From JAPPHA01 sp965220985 (GTDB lineage Bacteria > Pseudomonadota > Alphaproteobacteria > Rhodobacterales > Rhodobacteraceae), in contig OZ244854.1 in assembly GCA_965220985.1 (NCBI GenBank), forward strand, positions 4,092,001 through 4,156,000: 64,000 nt of DNA, given 5' to 3'. Below are positions 51,472 through 61,246 of the stretch, one piece after another (within the stretch, counting starts at the first letter, position 1; each line of letters begins with the position of its first letter). The notes under the pieces were generated by a model. It saw nothing but the letters and a program-made list of their open reading frames with translations, made no database searches and was not told where the DNA came from. The position numbers and the translations under genes are program-made.

Positions 51472-51972
51472 TTAGGTCGCCTCGCTCCATGCGCGGACTT
51501 CTCCCGAAACGCCGTCGAATGCACCATCGACCAAAGCCAGGGCAAGAATTCGTGCTGGATCGGTCGGAGGGGGAAACTCGAGGCTGGCAGCCATCCTGAA
51601 ACCGAAACGACCGTAGTAGGATTCGTCGCCGATCAGCACGACTCGCTCCCACCCTGCACGCATGGAAGCAGCGAGGCTGTGACGGATGAGCATCGAGCCA
51701 AGCCCTTCGCCCTGCATGATCGGGTGCACGGCGATCGGGCCGAGGAGCAACGCACGTGCCCGCCCGTCCCCGATGGCGATCGGCCAGTTTCGAATAGCGC
51801 CCGACATGAACCCTGCCTCGTCACGGGTGACGAAGCAGAGGTCCTGCACCGGCTCGACCCCCTGGCGCAACCGGTATGAACTGAGCGACTGCCGCCCTTG
51901 CCCGAAACTGTGATCGAGAAGAGCTTCGACCTCCCACAGATCGTCCGGAGATTCCGTCGATAGACTGAACAT
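51472..51972 (-). CDS. GNAT-family N-acetyltransferase (YhbS-like)
   Basis: A 166-residue acetyltransferase. The acetyl-CoA loop is ALLLGPIAVHPIMQGEGLGS near 75-94 (Q/RxxGxG/A as QGEGLGS), followed by LIRHSLAASMRAGWERVVLI and DESYYGRFGFRMA near 120, the COG3153 hallmark. Substrate unknown. It marks the return to high-GC sequence after the island. Confidence 0.9.
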   Translation of the reverse strand: MFSLSTESPDDLWEVEALLDHSFGQGRQSLSSYRLRQGVEPVQDLCFVTRDEAGFMSGAIRNWPIAIGDGRARALLLGPIAVHPIMQGEGLGSMLIRHSLAASMRAGWERVVLIGDESYYGRFGFRMAASLEFPPPTDPARILALALVDGAFDGVSGEVRAWSEAT

Positions 51973-52261
51973 CAGGCTCGGGCTGCCTCGACGCGATCAA
52001 CAAGCGAATTCATGGACGAAGGATACGCAACAACAAGAATTGCGGCGGCGGCGCTCGTGGTCATTTCCATCCCTCGTCATCCTTTCGAACGCGACATTCA
52101 CCTCGGAGCGTGGAGACCCCAACACAAAGAGTCCCGTGAAGACGGAACCATTTCCACATGACGGCTTGCCCCGCCCAAAAGACCGGCTTACCTTTGCGAG
52201 ATGCTGATCCCCTTGCGACAGAGTCACGGATACGGGCGGCAATGTGTAGCCAAAGATATTG

Positions 52262-53203
52262 GTGACCGACAAGGTGTCTGACAACCGCCTCAAGATCAAG
52301 ACCTGGAAAAGCAAGGGCAAGAGGGCTCCGCACAAGCCGCTCCTTCTTCTCTGGGCGATCGGTCAATGCCTGCAGGGACAACCCCGGCTGTCGGACTTCC
52401 GGCATGTTCACGAAGAACTGACGTCCCTCTGGGAACGATTCGGGGGGCCGGGGAACGTCAGGACCCAGTTTCCCTTCTGGAGACTGCAAAATGACGGGCT
52501 CTGGGACATTCCCCGTGCAGCCAGTGTCTCGGTCAACAGCTCCGGTGACGTTTCCCCCGAGCAACTCAGAGAGCTCGACATTCGCGGTGGCCTGACGAAG
52601 GAACTTTTCGACCATTTTCGAGGCAATCCCTCTGCGGCGCTGGATGCATGCTTTCAACTGGTCGAGGATCATTTCACGCCGACACTGGCCATTCCGGTTC
52701 TCGAAGCAACCCTCGGGTCCGATGTTCTCATGCCGCACGGCGATGCCTTGGAACCCGCACCCATCAGCGTCCATCGCCTGGTCGAGACCCAGCAGATTCG
52801 CAGGTACCGCGCCCCGCAGTTTCGCAACAGCGTTCTCCAAGCCTATGGTCACGGCTGTGCCGTCTGCGACTTCTCGATCGAATTCCCGCAAGGGACATGG
52901 CCCGCGCTCCAAGCCGCGCACATCCGGTGGCACAGCCATGACGGCCCGGACGACATCCGCAACGGGCTGTCGCTTTGCGTCATGCACCACGAACTGTTCG
53001 ACCGCGGGATTTTCACCATCACCGGCCAAACCAAAGGGCTCAAGGTGGTCGTCGCCGAACGGCTCCTTGAATCGGGCCCATCGGCCCAGTTGAGCGAGTT
53101 TCACGAACAGCCATTGGCGCGGACGCCCTGGACCCGGTCCGAGCAGCCGGCTCGCACATCACTTGAGTGGCACAACGAAAACGTCTTTCAGGGCAAACTT
53201 TGA
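52262..53203 (+). CDS. SBD-HNH endonuclease (phosphorothioate-DNA sensing type)
   Basis: A protein of about 313 residues. The N-terminal half has GKRAPHKPLLLLWAIG and NVRTQFPFWRLQNDGLWDIP, resembling the sulfur-binding domain of ScoMcrA-like restriction enzymes. The C-terminal HNH nuclease has HGCAVCDFSIE, then LQAAHIRWHSHDGPDDIRNG, and LSLCVMHHELFDRGIFTI. Relatives cut DNA carrying phosphorothioate backbone modification. No dnd modification genes are in the window, so it would restrict incoming modified DNA. GTG 52262 is used; GTG 52274 and TTG 52259 are alternatives, none with a strong ribosome site. Confidence 0.85.
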   Translation: MTDKVSDNRLKIKTWKSKGKRAPHKPLLLLWAIGQCLQGQPRLSDFRHVHEELTSLWERFGGPGNVRTQFPFWRLQNDGLWDIPRAASVSVNSSGDVSPEQLRELDIRGGLTKELFDHFRGNPSAALDACFQLVEDHFTPTLAIPVLEATLGSDVLMPHGDALEPAPISVHRLVETQQIRRYRAPQFRNSVLQAYGHGCAVCDFSIEFPQGTWPALQAAHIRWHSHDGPDDIRNGLSLCVMHHELFDRGIFTITGQTKGLKVVVAERLLESGPSAQLSEFHEQPLARTPWTRSEQPARTSLEWHNENVFQGKL

Positions 53204-53226
53204 GCGGAGTCGAGGGAGAATCAATC

Positions 53227-54099
53227 ATGGAGCCACACGTTGCCGTCATCGGGGGAAGCGGAATCTACGACATCGACGGCCTCGAGAACGCGGAATGGCG
53301 GGATGTTGAAACGCCATGGGGCGATCCATCCGACCAGATTCTGTGCGGAACCCTTCGAGGTCTCAAGCTGTCCTTTCTTCCTCGCCACGGCAGGGGGCAT
53401 GTCCATTCACCGTCTTCCGTCCCGTATCGAGCGAACATCGACGCGCTCAAGCGGTTGGGGGTCACGGACATCGTCTCCGCATCGGCCTGCGGCTCCTTCC
53501 GCAACGAACTCGCGCCCGGCGACTTCGTGATCGTCGACCAGTTCATCGACCGGACGTTCGCGCGCGAGAAAAGTTTTTTTGGCGCCGGATGCGTCGCGCA
53601 TGTTTCGGTCGCTCACCCCACCTGTCGCCGCCTTGGCGACGTTCTCGAACGGATCGCGCAGAAATGCGGAATCCGGGTTCATCGCGGCGGCACCTACCTT
53701 GCAATGGAGGGGCCTCAATTCTCGACATTGGCCGAATCGCGCATGTACCGGGAAAGCTGGGGATGCGACGTGATCGGCATGACAAACATGCCCGAGGCCA
53801 AGCTCGCCCGGGAAGCGGAGATCTGCTACGCGACAGTGGCGATGGTCACGGATTACGACAGCTGGCATCCGGACCACGGCGAGGTCGATGTTGGCGAAAT
53901 CATCCGAATCCTGACCCAGAATGCCAGTCGCATGCGCGAAATGGTGGACTCGTTTCCGGACGAACTGTCGGGAGAACGCCCGCCCTGCCCCCAAGGTTGT
54001 GACCGGGCGCTGGAATTTGCCATCCTGACCCGTCCCGAACAACGCGACCCGGCGGTCGTTGCGCGACTCGACGCGATCGCGGGGCGGATGCTCGGTTGA
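53227..54099 (+). CDS. mtnP: S-methyl-5'-thioadenosine phosphorylase
   Basis: A 290-residue purine phosphorylase that splits methylthioadenosine from polyamine and homoserine-lactone synthesis into adenine and methylthioribose-1-phosphate. HVAVIGGSGIYDIDGLE opens the protein; FLPRHGRGHVHSPSSVPYRA is the phosphate region, TYLAMEGPQFSTLAESRMYR and VIGMTNMPEAKLAREAEICY the substrate-binding parts, and VTDYDSWHPDH carries the catalytic Asp. ATG 53227 follows GGGAG; 20 upstream codons are open but not conserved. It lies 23 nt after the HNH gene. Confidence 0.95.
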   Translation: MEPHVAVIGGSGIYDIDGLENAEWRDVETPWGDPSDQILCGTLRGLKLSFLPRHGRGHVHSPSSVPYRANIDALKRLGVTDIVSASACGSFRNELAPGDFVIVDQFIDRTFAREKSFFGAGCVAHVSVAHPTCRRLGDVLERIAQKCGIRVHRGGTYLAMEGPQFSTLAESRMYRESWGCDVIGMTNMPEAKLAREAEICYATVAMVTDYDSWHPDHGEVDVGEIIRILTQNASRMREMVDSFPDELSGERPPCPQGCDRALEFAILTRPEQRDPAVVARLDAIAGRMLG

Positions 54100-54370
54100 T
54101 TTCAGGGGCGTGCCCGTCGCGGCAGCCAGACTCGACAACAGACAGGACCCAGCAAGCCCGCCCCTTGCCGCCAGCTTGAACCGAAGCGAAACCCAAGTGA
54201 TGTCGGTAGACGGAATGCGAACGACTCTGCCGTATCCCTCCTGTACGCATGGCGCATCCGGACAAGATGACGGCACTTTCCATCAAGCAGCATGCCGACT
54301 GGAATCTCTTGCCATGTGACAGAGAATCTGTTGTGAAATGCCATGGTTATTGGCGAAAGGAAGGGTGACC

Positions 54371-55516
54371 ATGCCGTACCAACCGCTTTCGGAAGTCAGG
54401 GATACGTTGAATGTTCAATGGTATCGGTCGCGACTGCCGCCGGCCCGGTTTCGTGAACTCTCTAAACGCAGCGACCTGCACGGCTGGATACAGGCAGGCG
54501 GACATTTCGGTCTTTTCTGCCTGACAGGAGCCGCGGTCTACCTCACATGGGCCCAGGGCCTCTGGATCGCGTTTCTGGTCGCTCTCTTTGCTCATGGAAC
54601 CTTCGCATCGTTCTTTCGAGGAACCGCCGTTCACGAACTCGGTCACGGGACGGTCTTCCAGACGAGATGGCTCAACGATTTCTTCCTCTATCTCTTCAGC
54701 ATGATCAGTTGGTGGAACCCGTACGATTATGCGGCCAGTCACACGTTTCACCATCGCTACACGCTGCACCCGGAGGGCGATCGCGAAGTCCTCTTGCCGA
54801 TTCATCCCAACGTTGGTCGGACCTTTCTTCTGCAGCTCTTCACCCTCAATCTCCACACCCAACCAGGACGAACCTTCGGCAAGGGAGGGATCCTCACGAC
54901 GATTTGGCTCACCATTCTCGATGCGTTCGGCAAGGTCGGTACGACAGACGTGCCCGCCAACGAATGGCTCGACGCATTGCATCATGACCAGCCCGACCAG
55001 CACAAAAAATCCATCAACTGGTCACGCCTTCAACTCGCATTCCATTCGGGGGTTCTTGTCGTGACCGTCGCCTCTGGCCTTTGGGTCCTGCCGCTGATCC
55101 TCACCTTGCCGAGCTACATTGCCAACTGGCTGAGCTATTTTCTCGGGCTTACCCAACATTGCGGCCTGCGGTCTGAGACGACCGACTTCCGCAAGAGCAC
55201 CCGGTCCATCCGTCTGCCTCGGTTCGTCGAGTTTCTCTACTGGCACATGAACTGGCACACCGAACACCACATGTTCGCCGGCATCCCGTGCTACAATCTT
55301 CGGGCGCTGGCTGCCGAGATCAAGGACGACATGCCTGAACCACGCAGCCTGGCCGCCGCTTGGCGCGAGATGCTCGACACATGGGAGCGACAAAAGGAAG
55401 ATTCGGACTACGCCTTTGACACGCCCTTGCCGGCAACCGCCAGAGTCGAGCGACGAGCCATGGCCGATGCGGCGGAATCCTCGATCGGAGATCTGGCGCC
55501 CAAGGGTCTGATGTAA
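54371..55516 (+). CDS. Fatty acid desaturase family protein
   Basis: A 381-residue membrane di-iron protein with three histidine boxes: AVHELGHGTVF (His88 to His92), SHTFHHRYT near 132, and HTEHHMFAGIPCYNL near 300, within four or so hydrophobic segments. These ligands define acyl-lipid or carotenoid/fatty acid desaturases and hydroxylases. The C-terminus (about 360-381) is hydrophilic. GGAAGGG precedes the ATG at 54371. No neighbour hints at the substrate; membrane lipid adaptation is a default guess. Confidence 0.9.
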   Translation: MPYQPLSEVRDTLNVQWYRSRLPPARFRELSKRSDLHGWIQAGGHFGLFCLTGAAVYLTWAQGLWIAFLVALFAHGTFASFFRGTAVHELGHGTVFQTRWLNDFFLYLFSMISWWNPYDYAASHTFHHRYTLHPEGDREVLLPIHPNVGRTFLLQLFTLNLHTQPGRTFGKGGILTTIWLTILDAFGKVGTTDVPANEWLDALHHDQPDQHKKSINWSRLQLAFHSGVLVVTVASGLWVLPLILTLPSYIANWLSYFLGLTQHCGLRSETTDFRKSTRSIRLPRFVEFLYWHMNWHTEHHMFAGIPCYNLRALAAEIKDDMPEPRSLAAAWREMLDTWERQKEDSDYAFDTPLPATARVERRAMADAAESSIGDLAPKGLM

Positions 55517-55603
55517 TCCTTCGGAGAAAAAGTGGCCGACCTCGGCTTGCGTCCGCTCGCTCGGGTCAACAATCGCGCAGCCGCAATGTGATGCCGGTCG
55601 GCG

Positions 55604-57040
55604 TCAAGGTCCGGGCGGGGTTCCTGACAAAACGGCGCCCGGATTCATGATCCCCAGCGGATCAAGTGCCGACTTGATCTTTCGCATCGCGTCCACCCCT
55701 GCCCGATCACCGTAGCGAATCAGTTCGTCGGTCTTGAGTCGGCCGACGCCATGTTCGGCGGAAAACGAACCTTCACACCGTTCCGCAAGGTCGTGAATCG
55801 ATTCCGAAAGGGGTTGTCGGCCTTTTCGCAACCGCGCGAGATCGTCGGGGCCGCTTCTGTCAGGTGGGAACACGTTGAAGTGGAGATTGCCGTCTCCCAC
55901 GTGCCCAAAGCAGTTGACACGCAACTGACCAAAGCTCGCGACGACCTCAAGCCCCCTCTCGATGAACTCCGGCACCCGTCCGATCGGAACCGAGATGTCG
56001 TGCGACGCGACGGCGCCAATGTGTCTGTTCGCCTCCGGAATCATCTCCCTCAGCATTCGCAGTTCGCGTTGTTGCCCGATGTTCTGCGCAACGACCGAGT
56101 CGGCAATCCTGCCCCGCTCGATCTGGGTCATCATGAAACTCTCGAACCTCGAGGTGAGGTGAGCGCCAGCGACATCGCCGAGTTCAACAAGGACGTACCA
56201 CTCGGCATCGGGCAAGGGAATCCTGATGTCAGGCCGGAACTTCCGCAGGAACTTGAAACCCGTCCCCTGAATCAGCTCGAAAGTGACGATGACGTTTCCG
56301 AGTCTTTCGCGCGCCTCCCGAAACAGATCGACTGCATCGGCAGGTGAGCCGATGCTCGCGAGGGCAGAAACCGTCTCGCCAGGCGGGGGCGAGATTCGCA
56401 GGACGGCAGCAGTGATGATGCCGAGACTTCCTTCCGAACCGATCAGCAGGTTCCGCAGATTGTATCCCGTGTTGTCCTTTCGCAGCCGACGCAGGCCGCC
56501 GTAGATGCTGCCGTCCGGCAACACGGCTTCCAGGCCCAGGCAAAGGTCGCGCGCTGTGCCGTAGCGAACGACCTGCATTCCACCTGCATTGGTCGCGAGA
56601 TTGCCACCGATCTGGCAAGACCCTTCGGAAGCCATCGACAAGGGGAAGATGCGTCCACCGTCCCGTGCCGCGCGCTGCACGTCGGCCAGAATTGCGCCGG
56701 CTTCGGTGACGATGACGTCATTGTCAGGATCGACATCGCGGATCCTGGAACAGTTCTCCAACGACAGTATCAGCGGCATCGGGCCTTGTGGCATGACCTG
56801 GCCGCCCACGAGACCGGTCCCGCCACCGTAAGGGACGATCCCCACCCGCGCGGCAGCGGCGCGTCGAACGATTTCGGCGATCTGCTCGGTCGAAGTTGGC
56901 ACAACAACGACCCCGCCCTGCCCTTGCATGGTTCCGCGAGGCTCCTCGCGATACCTGGCTTCGACGTCGCGAACGATTCCGTCGGGCAGGATCGAGCGCA
57001 GCGAAGCAACGAAAGACGGACATGCGTTTTTCAGCGTCAT
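55604..57040 (-). CDS. FAD-binding oxidase, GlcD/D-2-hydroxyacid dehydrogenase family
   Basis: A 478-residue flavoprotein. The PCMH-type FAD domain has IVPYGGGTGLVGGQVMPQG near 70-88 and MASEGSCQIGGNLATNAGGM near 135-154; the C-terminal FAD-oxidase domain has VNCFGHVGDGNLHFNVFPPD and CEGSFSAEHGVGRLKTDELI. Members oxidise D-lactate, glycolate or D-2-hydroxyglutarate. Without GlcE/GlcF partners, a D-2-hydroxyglutarate or D-lactate dehydrogenase is likelier than glycolate oxidase. ATGA overlap with the following GNAT gene. Confidence 0.92.
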   Translation of the reverse strand: MTLKNACPSFVASLRSILPDGIVRDVEARYREEPRGTMQGQGGVVVVPTSTEQIAEIVRRAAAARVGIVPYGGGTGLVGGQVMPQGPMPLILSLENCSRIRDVDPDNDVIVTEAGAILADVQRAARDGGRIFPLSMASEGSCQIGGNLATNAGGMQVVRYGTARDLCLGLEAVLPDGSIYGGLRRLRKDNTGYNLRNLLIGSEGSLGIITAAVLRISPPPGETVSALASIGSPADAVDLFREARERLGNVIVTFELIQGTGFKFLRKFRPDIRIPLPDAEWYVLVELGDVAGAHLTSRFESFMMTQIERGRIADSVVAQNIGQQRELRMLREMIPEANRHIGAVASHDISVPIGRVPEFIERGLEVVASFGQLRVNCFGHVGDGNLHFNVFPPDRSGPDDLARLRKGRQPLSESIHDLAERCEGSFSAEHGVGRLKTDELIRYGDRAGVDAMRKIKSALDPLGIMNPGAVLSGTPPGP

Positions 57041-57765
57041 CGCCCGTCACCGTTCTCCTGCCCCGTCATCAATTCCGTTGCAGGCACCGAAGCAGGAAGG
57101 GCATCGTGGCGCCCGGCGTCGCCAGCTGTCCGTTTCGCACAACCGTTCTCGGAGTCCGCCGATCGTTGTTTTGTCACCATCTCCATGCGTTGCGCGCACG
57201 CCTGACGGTCCGGGCGAACTCTGGAATAGAGGATGTGGTCGCGCCAGGCGCCGGCAATCTTTAGATAGGCCGCTGCCCGCCCTTCCTCGCGAAACCCCGT
57301 TTTCACGAGCAGGCCTCGAGATGCCGCGTTCTCGGGAAGGCAGGCTGCCTCCAGGCGGCCAAGCTCCATTTCGGAAAACGCATGGCCCACGAATGCCGCG
57401 ACCGCCTCCGACATGTACCCGGACCGGGCAAACTCCTTCCCGATCCAGTAGCTCAAAGTCCCGGACTGCATGGTTCCGCGCCGGATGTTCTTGCATGCGA
57501 GACAGCCGAGCAAGGCCTGATCCGAACGTCTCACGACAAGCAGATTGACTTCGGTCCCCAATTTGAAGGAACGGTGGGACAGCCTGACCCACTTGCCGTA
57601 CTCTGCGCGTGACAGGACTCCGGCAAAGGATGTCGGAACCCAAGGTCTGTGAAACTCGGCGCTGGCGCGACGCTGCCTTGCCCAGGAGACAAAATCCGAG
57701 CGTCGAGGCAACCGCAATTCAATCCGATCGGTCCTGATGGCAAAATTGCGGACCTGGCCCCACAT
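57037..57765 (-). CDS. GNAT-family acetyltransferase (RimJ/RimL type)
   Basis: A 242-residue acetyltransferase. IRTDRIELRLPRRSDFVSWA opens the domain, LSYWIGKEFARSGYMSEAVA is the acetyl-CoA region, and LGRLEAACLPENAASRGLLV followed by KTGFREEG completes the RimJ signature. It may acetylate ribosomal-protein N-termini, as annotated for this group near M16 peptidase genes. The last 60 residues after YSRVRPD are extra and of low complexity. It lies between M16 peptidase and GlcD genes in the same direction. Confidence 0.9.
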   Translation of the reverse strand: MWGQVRNFAIRTDRIELRLPRRSDFVSWARQRRASAEFHRPWVPTSFAGVLSRAEYGKWVRLSHRSFKLGTEVNLLVVRRSDQALLGCLACKNIRRGTMQSGTLSYWIGKEFARSGYMSEAVAAFVGHAFSEMELGRLEAACLPENAASRGLLVKTGFREEGRAAAYLKIAGAWRDHILYSRVRPDRQACAQRMEMVTKQRSADSENGCAKRTAGDAGRHDALPASVPATELMTGQENGDGR

Positions 57766-57768
57766 CGA

Positions 57769-59031
57769 TCAGGCCGCCAGTCGGTCCCTGAGCGTGTCGA
57801 CGGACGGGGCACTCGCGACCGGTCCGTAGATCGACATTGCTGGCGTCGCGTTGATGCACAGGCGGTCGGCAAAATCGATCACGCGATCTCGCGTGACCGC
57901 GTCGATCCGCGCACAAACTTCGTCGAGGTCGATTTCGCGGTTCCAGTTCAGATACATCCGGGCCAGTCGCTCGCACCGGCTCGATGCATTCTCGAGCGAC
58001 ATCATCAATCCCGACTTCAACTGGGTTCGGGCGCGAACGACTTCCTCTTCCGCAAGGTCTTCGCGAACCCGCCGCAGTTCATCGATGCAAAGCGTGGCGG
58101 TTGCGGCGATGTTGTCTTCGCCGGTGCCCGCATAGATCGTGATCGTGCCGGTGTCCGACAGGGCCGATGCGTGAGCAAAGATCGAATAGCAAAACCCGTG
58201 CTGCTCCCTCACCGTCTGGAAGAGACGCGACGACATGCCGCCGCCGAGAAGACTCGAATAGACAATCGAGGTGTAGAGGTCCGAATCCCGCAAGTGCGGG
58301 CCTTCGAAGGCGAGCGAGAAATGCGCCTGCTCGAGTTCCTTGACCTCGCGGCATTCGCCGCCCGAGAACACTGCGGGAACTGTCGTTTGGGTCTTGCCGT
58401 TTTCGAGCGAACCGAAGACCCGCTCCGCGAATTCGACGATTTCATCGTGCTGGACGGCTCCCGCTCCGCACAGAATCATCGATTCGGGATGGTAGTGCTC
58501 GCGGACGAATGCCCGGAGATCGTCGGGATCGAAAGACCGGACGTTTTCTGCGGGCCCCAGGATGGATCGTCCCATCGGCTGGTCCTTGTAGCAGACCTCC
58601 TGCAGCCGCTCGAAGACCAGGTCATCGGGGGAGTCGAGCATCTGGCCGATTTCCTGCAAGATCACGCCGCGCTCGGTTTCCATCTCGTCGGGGTCGAAGA
58701 TGGGGTGAAGAACGATGTCGGATATCACGTCAAGGGCGCTCAGCACGTCGTTCTCGAGGACCCGCACGACATAGGCGGTCGCGTCCTTGCTGGTGTAGGC
58801 ATTGATGTAACCGCCGAGATTCTCGATTTCCTCGGCGATTTCACGAGCGGTGCGCCGATCGGTTCCCTTGAACGCCATGTGCTCGAGGAAATGCGCGATT
58901 CCGGTCTGTTCCTGCCGCTCGTGCCGCCCGCCCGCTGCCACCCAGACTCCGAGCGCGGCGGACTTGAACCCGTTCATGTGTTCGGTCGCAACCCGCATGC
59001 CGTTCGACAGCCGTGTCATCCGAATGCTCAT
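57769..59031 (-). CDS. M16-family zinc peptidase (processing-peptidase-like)
   Basis: A 420-residue peptidase of the pitrilysin/mitochondrial processing peptidase group. The inverted zinc motif HFLEH is at residues 47-51 in GIAHFLEHMAFKGT, with the third ligand Glu in the ETERGVILQEI helix near 127. The C-terminal half includes SLLGGGMSSRLFQTVREQHG, the glycine-rich substrate loop. The gene follows thrC with a 4-nt overlap, an arrangement conserved in many alphaproteobacteria. Physiological substrate unknown. Confidence 0.95.
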   Translation of the reverse strand: MSIRMTRLSNGMRVATEHMNGFKSAALGVWVAAGGRHERQEQTGIAHFLEHMAFKGTDRRTAREIAEEIENLGGYINAYTSKDATAYVVRVLENDVLSALDVISDIVLHPIFDPDEMETERGVILQEIGQMLDSPDDLVFERLQEVCYKDQPMGRSILGPAENVRSFDPDDLRAFVREHYHPESMILCGAGAVQHDEIVEFAERVFGSLENGKTQTTVPAVFSGGECREVKELEQAHFSLAFEGPHLRDSDLYTSIVYSSLLGGGMSSRLFQTVREQHGFCYSIFAHASALSDTGTITIYAGTGEDNIAATATLCIDELRRVREDLAEEEVVRARTQLKSGLMMSLENASSRCERLARMYLNWNREIDLDEVCARIDAVTRDRVIDFADRLCINATPAMSIYGPVASAPSVDTLRDRLAA

Positions 59032-60416
59032 CCAGCAGTCCCTCCTTCAATCAGCGACTTGACCGCCTCGGGGTCATTGGCAACCCGGACGATCCGTTCG
59101 GGTCGATCATGGATATCCGCCATGGAGTCCGGCAGCGACGGACGCACCCCGCACGCCTTCTCGACGGCATCGGGAAACTTCGCCGCATGGGCGGTCGCGA
59201 GAACGATGGTCGGCGACTTGCGGTAACTGTCCCGCGCCACTTTCACGCCGACTGCCGTGTGCGGGCAGATCAGCAAGCCCGTCTCCCTGTGGACCTGACG
59301 CATGGTCTCCATGGTCTCCGATTCCGAAGCCCGTCCGCTGGCGAGTTCCTGGCGAAGGTATTTCAGTGGCGAACTCGGGACGTCGAACCGCCCGGTCTGC
59401 TGCAGTTCAGTCATCAGGTCGCCCACGTGCTCGCGACCGCGCTCGCGGGCATCGTAGAGCACGCGCTCGAAATTCGAGCTGACCTGGATGTCCATCGACG
59501 GGCTGATCGATGGTGTCACCCCTTGCTTTTGGTATGTTCCCGTCGCCAGCGTTCGGTGCAGAATGTCGTTCTGGTTGGTTGCGATGATCAACTGATCGAT
59601 TGGCAACCCGAGGCGGCGCGCAACGTAGCCGGCGTACACGTCTCCGAAGTTTCCGGTTGGGACGGCAAAGGACACCTCCGTCCCCGGTGCCCCGACGGCA
59701 ACCGCCGAGGTGAAGTAATAGACAACCTGCGCCATGATTCGCGCCCAGTTGATCGAGTTCACGGCACCGATGCGGACCCTTTGCCGAAATTCGGAATCGC
59801 CGAAAAGTGTCTTGAGCAGCCGCTGGCAATCGTCGAAATCGCCGTCGACAGCGAGAGCGTGCACGTTGCTGTCGCCGACCGTGGTCATCTGCCGTCGCTG
59901 GACATCGGAGACGCGTCCGTGCGGATACATGATGAACACGTCGACAGCCTTTCGGCCACGGAATGCCTCGATGGCGGCGGAACCCGTGTCGCCCGATGTT
60001 GCACCAATGATGGTCATTCGTTCGCCCCGCCGCGTCAGGCAGGCATCGAACAGATGACCGATGAGCTGCATCGCGACATCCTTGAACGCAAGTGTCGGTC
60101 CGTGAAACAGTTCGAGCAGGAACTCGTGCGGCCCTGTCTGAACGAGGGGGCATCGCACCGCATGGTCGAATCCGGCGTAAGCGGCCGAAACGCAGTCATC
60201 CAGGGTCGCGACCGACACGGTGTCGCCGACGAACTTGCGCATGACCGTGACAGCGGCATCCTCGTAAGGCATCGTCGCGAGTCTGCCGATCTGGTAGGTC
60301 GAAATCGACGGCCAGGTCACGGGCACGTAGAGTCCCCCGTCAGGCGCGAGGCCTCCAAGCATTGCATCTTCGAAGTTCACGGGAGGGGTTTGCCCGCGGG
60401 TCGAAACGTACTTCAT
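59028..60416 (-). CDS. thrC: Threonine synthase
   Basis: A 462-residue PLP enzyme converting O-phosphohomoserine to threonine. KYVSTRGQTPPVNFEDAMLG at the start and the PLP lysine Lys112 in LFHGPTLAFKDVAMQ are signatures, as are GATSGDTGSAAIEAFRG and SFAVPTGNFGDVYAGYVARR. It belongs to the longer bacterial/fungal type. Located between the cytochrome oxidase assembly genes and the M16 peptidase. ATG start. Confidence 0.96.
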   Translation of the reverse strand: MKYVSTRGQTPPVNFEDAMLGGLAPDGGLYVPVTWPSISTYQIGRLATMPYEDAAVTVMRKFVGDTVSVATLDDCVSAAYAGFDHAVRCPLVQTGPHEFLLELFHGPTLAFKDVAMQLIGHLFDACLTRRGERMTIIGATSGDTGSAAIEAFRGRKAVDVFIMYPHGRVSDVQRRQMTTVGDSNVHALAVDGDFDDCQRLLKTLFGDSEFRQRVRIGAVNSINWARIMAQVVYYFTSAVAVGAPGTEVSFAVPTGNFGDVYAGYVARRLGLPIDQLIIATNQNDILHRTLATGTYQKQGVTPSISPSMDIQVSSNFERVLYDARERGREHVGDLMTELQQTGRFDVPSSPLKYLRQELASGRASESETMETMRQVHRETGLLICPHTAVGVKVARDSYRKSPTIVLATAHAAKFPDAVEKACGVRPSLPDSMADIHDRPERIVRVANDPEAVKSLIEGGTAG

Positions 60417-60482
60417 GGCTGTTTCTCTATTGCCGGACTGTCGGGCGCGTTCCTCAAGATCGCGTCGACGGAGGGGACGGAG

Positions 60483-61178
60483 TCAACTGGATCCACGTCT
60501 GATACGCCACAGCCACAGGATTGTCATCAAGCTCCACACTGCGGCAAGCGAGAACCAGGTGATGGCGTACTGAAGATGGTCGTTGGGCAAGTTGACCGTC
60601 ACCGGCTGGAGTCGAGTCGCGGTCCACGGGGTCGCAGCCGAACCATTCAGGCGGTCGATGCGTTCGGCCACGACCATGATCGGGCTGGTTCCGAGTTCGA
60701 CCGCCATGGTCTCGACATCGCGGGCGAACCAGATGTTCTTTTCGATATCCGGATTGGGCGTGAACAGTCGATCCACCTCCCGAGGCCATGCAAGATTCCC
60801 GACGATCCGAACAGCCCCCGGCTGTCGCTCCTGGCTTTTCTGGCTCTCGGGGACAAAACCGAGATCCGCGAGCACGACACGATCGCCGGTCTGCATGGGC
60901 ACGATGACACGAAACCCGGGGCCCAAGCCTCGTTCGCTGGTCAACACGTGCAGTTCGCGCCCCGCGATGCGCCCGTCCAGCGAGACGCGAAGGAATGCAT
61001 CGGTTTCCGGATCGGGGTCGGGAGGGATCGACACCGGTTCCGCCTTCATGCGTGCATCGATTGCATCGAGCAGGGCAGTTTTCCAGGCCAGCCGGTCAAG
61101 CTGCCAGTTCCCGAGCGCCAGCAGGACCAGCGCGCCGGACAGGCCCAGCACAAGCGGGAAGATCATTCGCCGTGTCAA
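60483..61178 (-). CDS. SURF1 family cytochrome oxidase assembly protein
   Basis: A 231-residue SURF1 protein with two membrane helices at the ends (about 5-25 and 205-225) and a periplasmic domain between. LGNWQLDRLAWKTALLDAID near 22-41 matches the LG.WQ..R...K motif, and LPNDHLQYAITWFSLAA near 193-209 matches the C-terminal NNHL.YA.TWF. It inserts haem a into subunit I. The TTG at 61178 has GAGAGG 8 nt upstream; an ATG four codons in is the alternative. Confidence 0.92.
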   Translation of the reverse strand: MTRRMIFPLVLGLSGALVLLALGNWQLDRLAWKTALLDAIDARMKAEPVSIPPDPDPETDAFLRVSLDGRIAGRELHVLTSERGLGPGFRVIVPMQTGDRVVLADLGFVPESQKSQERQPGAVRIVGNLAWPREVDRLFTPNPDIEKNIWFARDVETMAVELGTSPIMVVAERIDRLNGSAATPWTATRLQPVTVNLPNDHLQYAITWFSLAAVWSLMTILWLWRIRRGSS

Positions 61179-61246
61179 TTCGGAAGCCTCTCGAGCCGCC
61201 CCCGTCGCTCAAGACTGCGTGGCAGACGCCACGTGAAAGAACGGGA

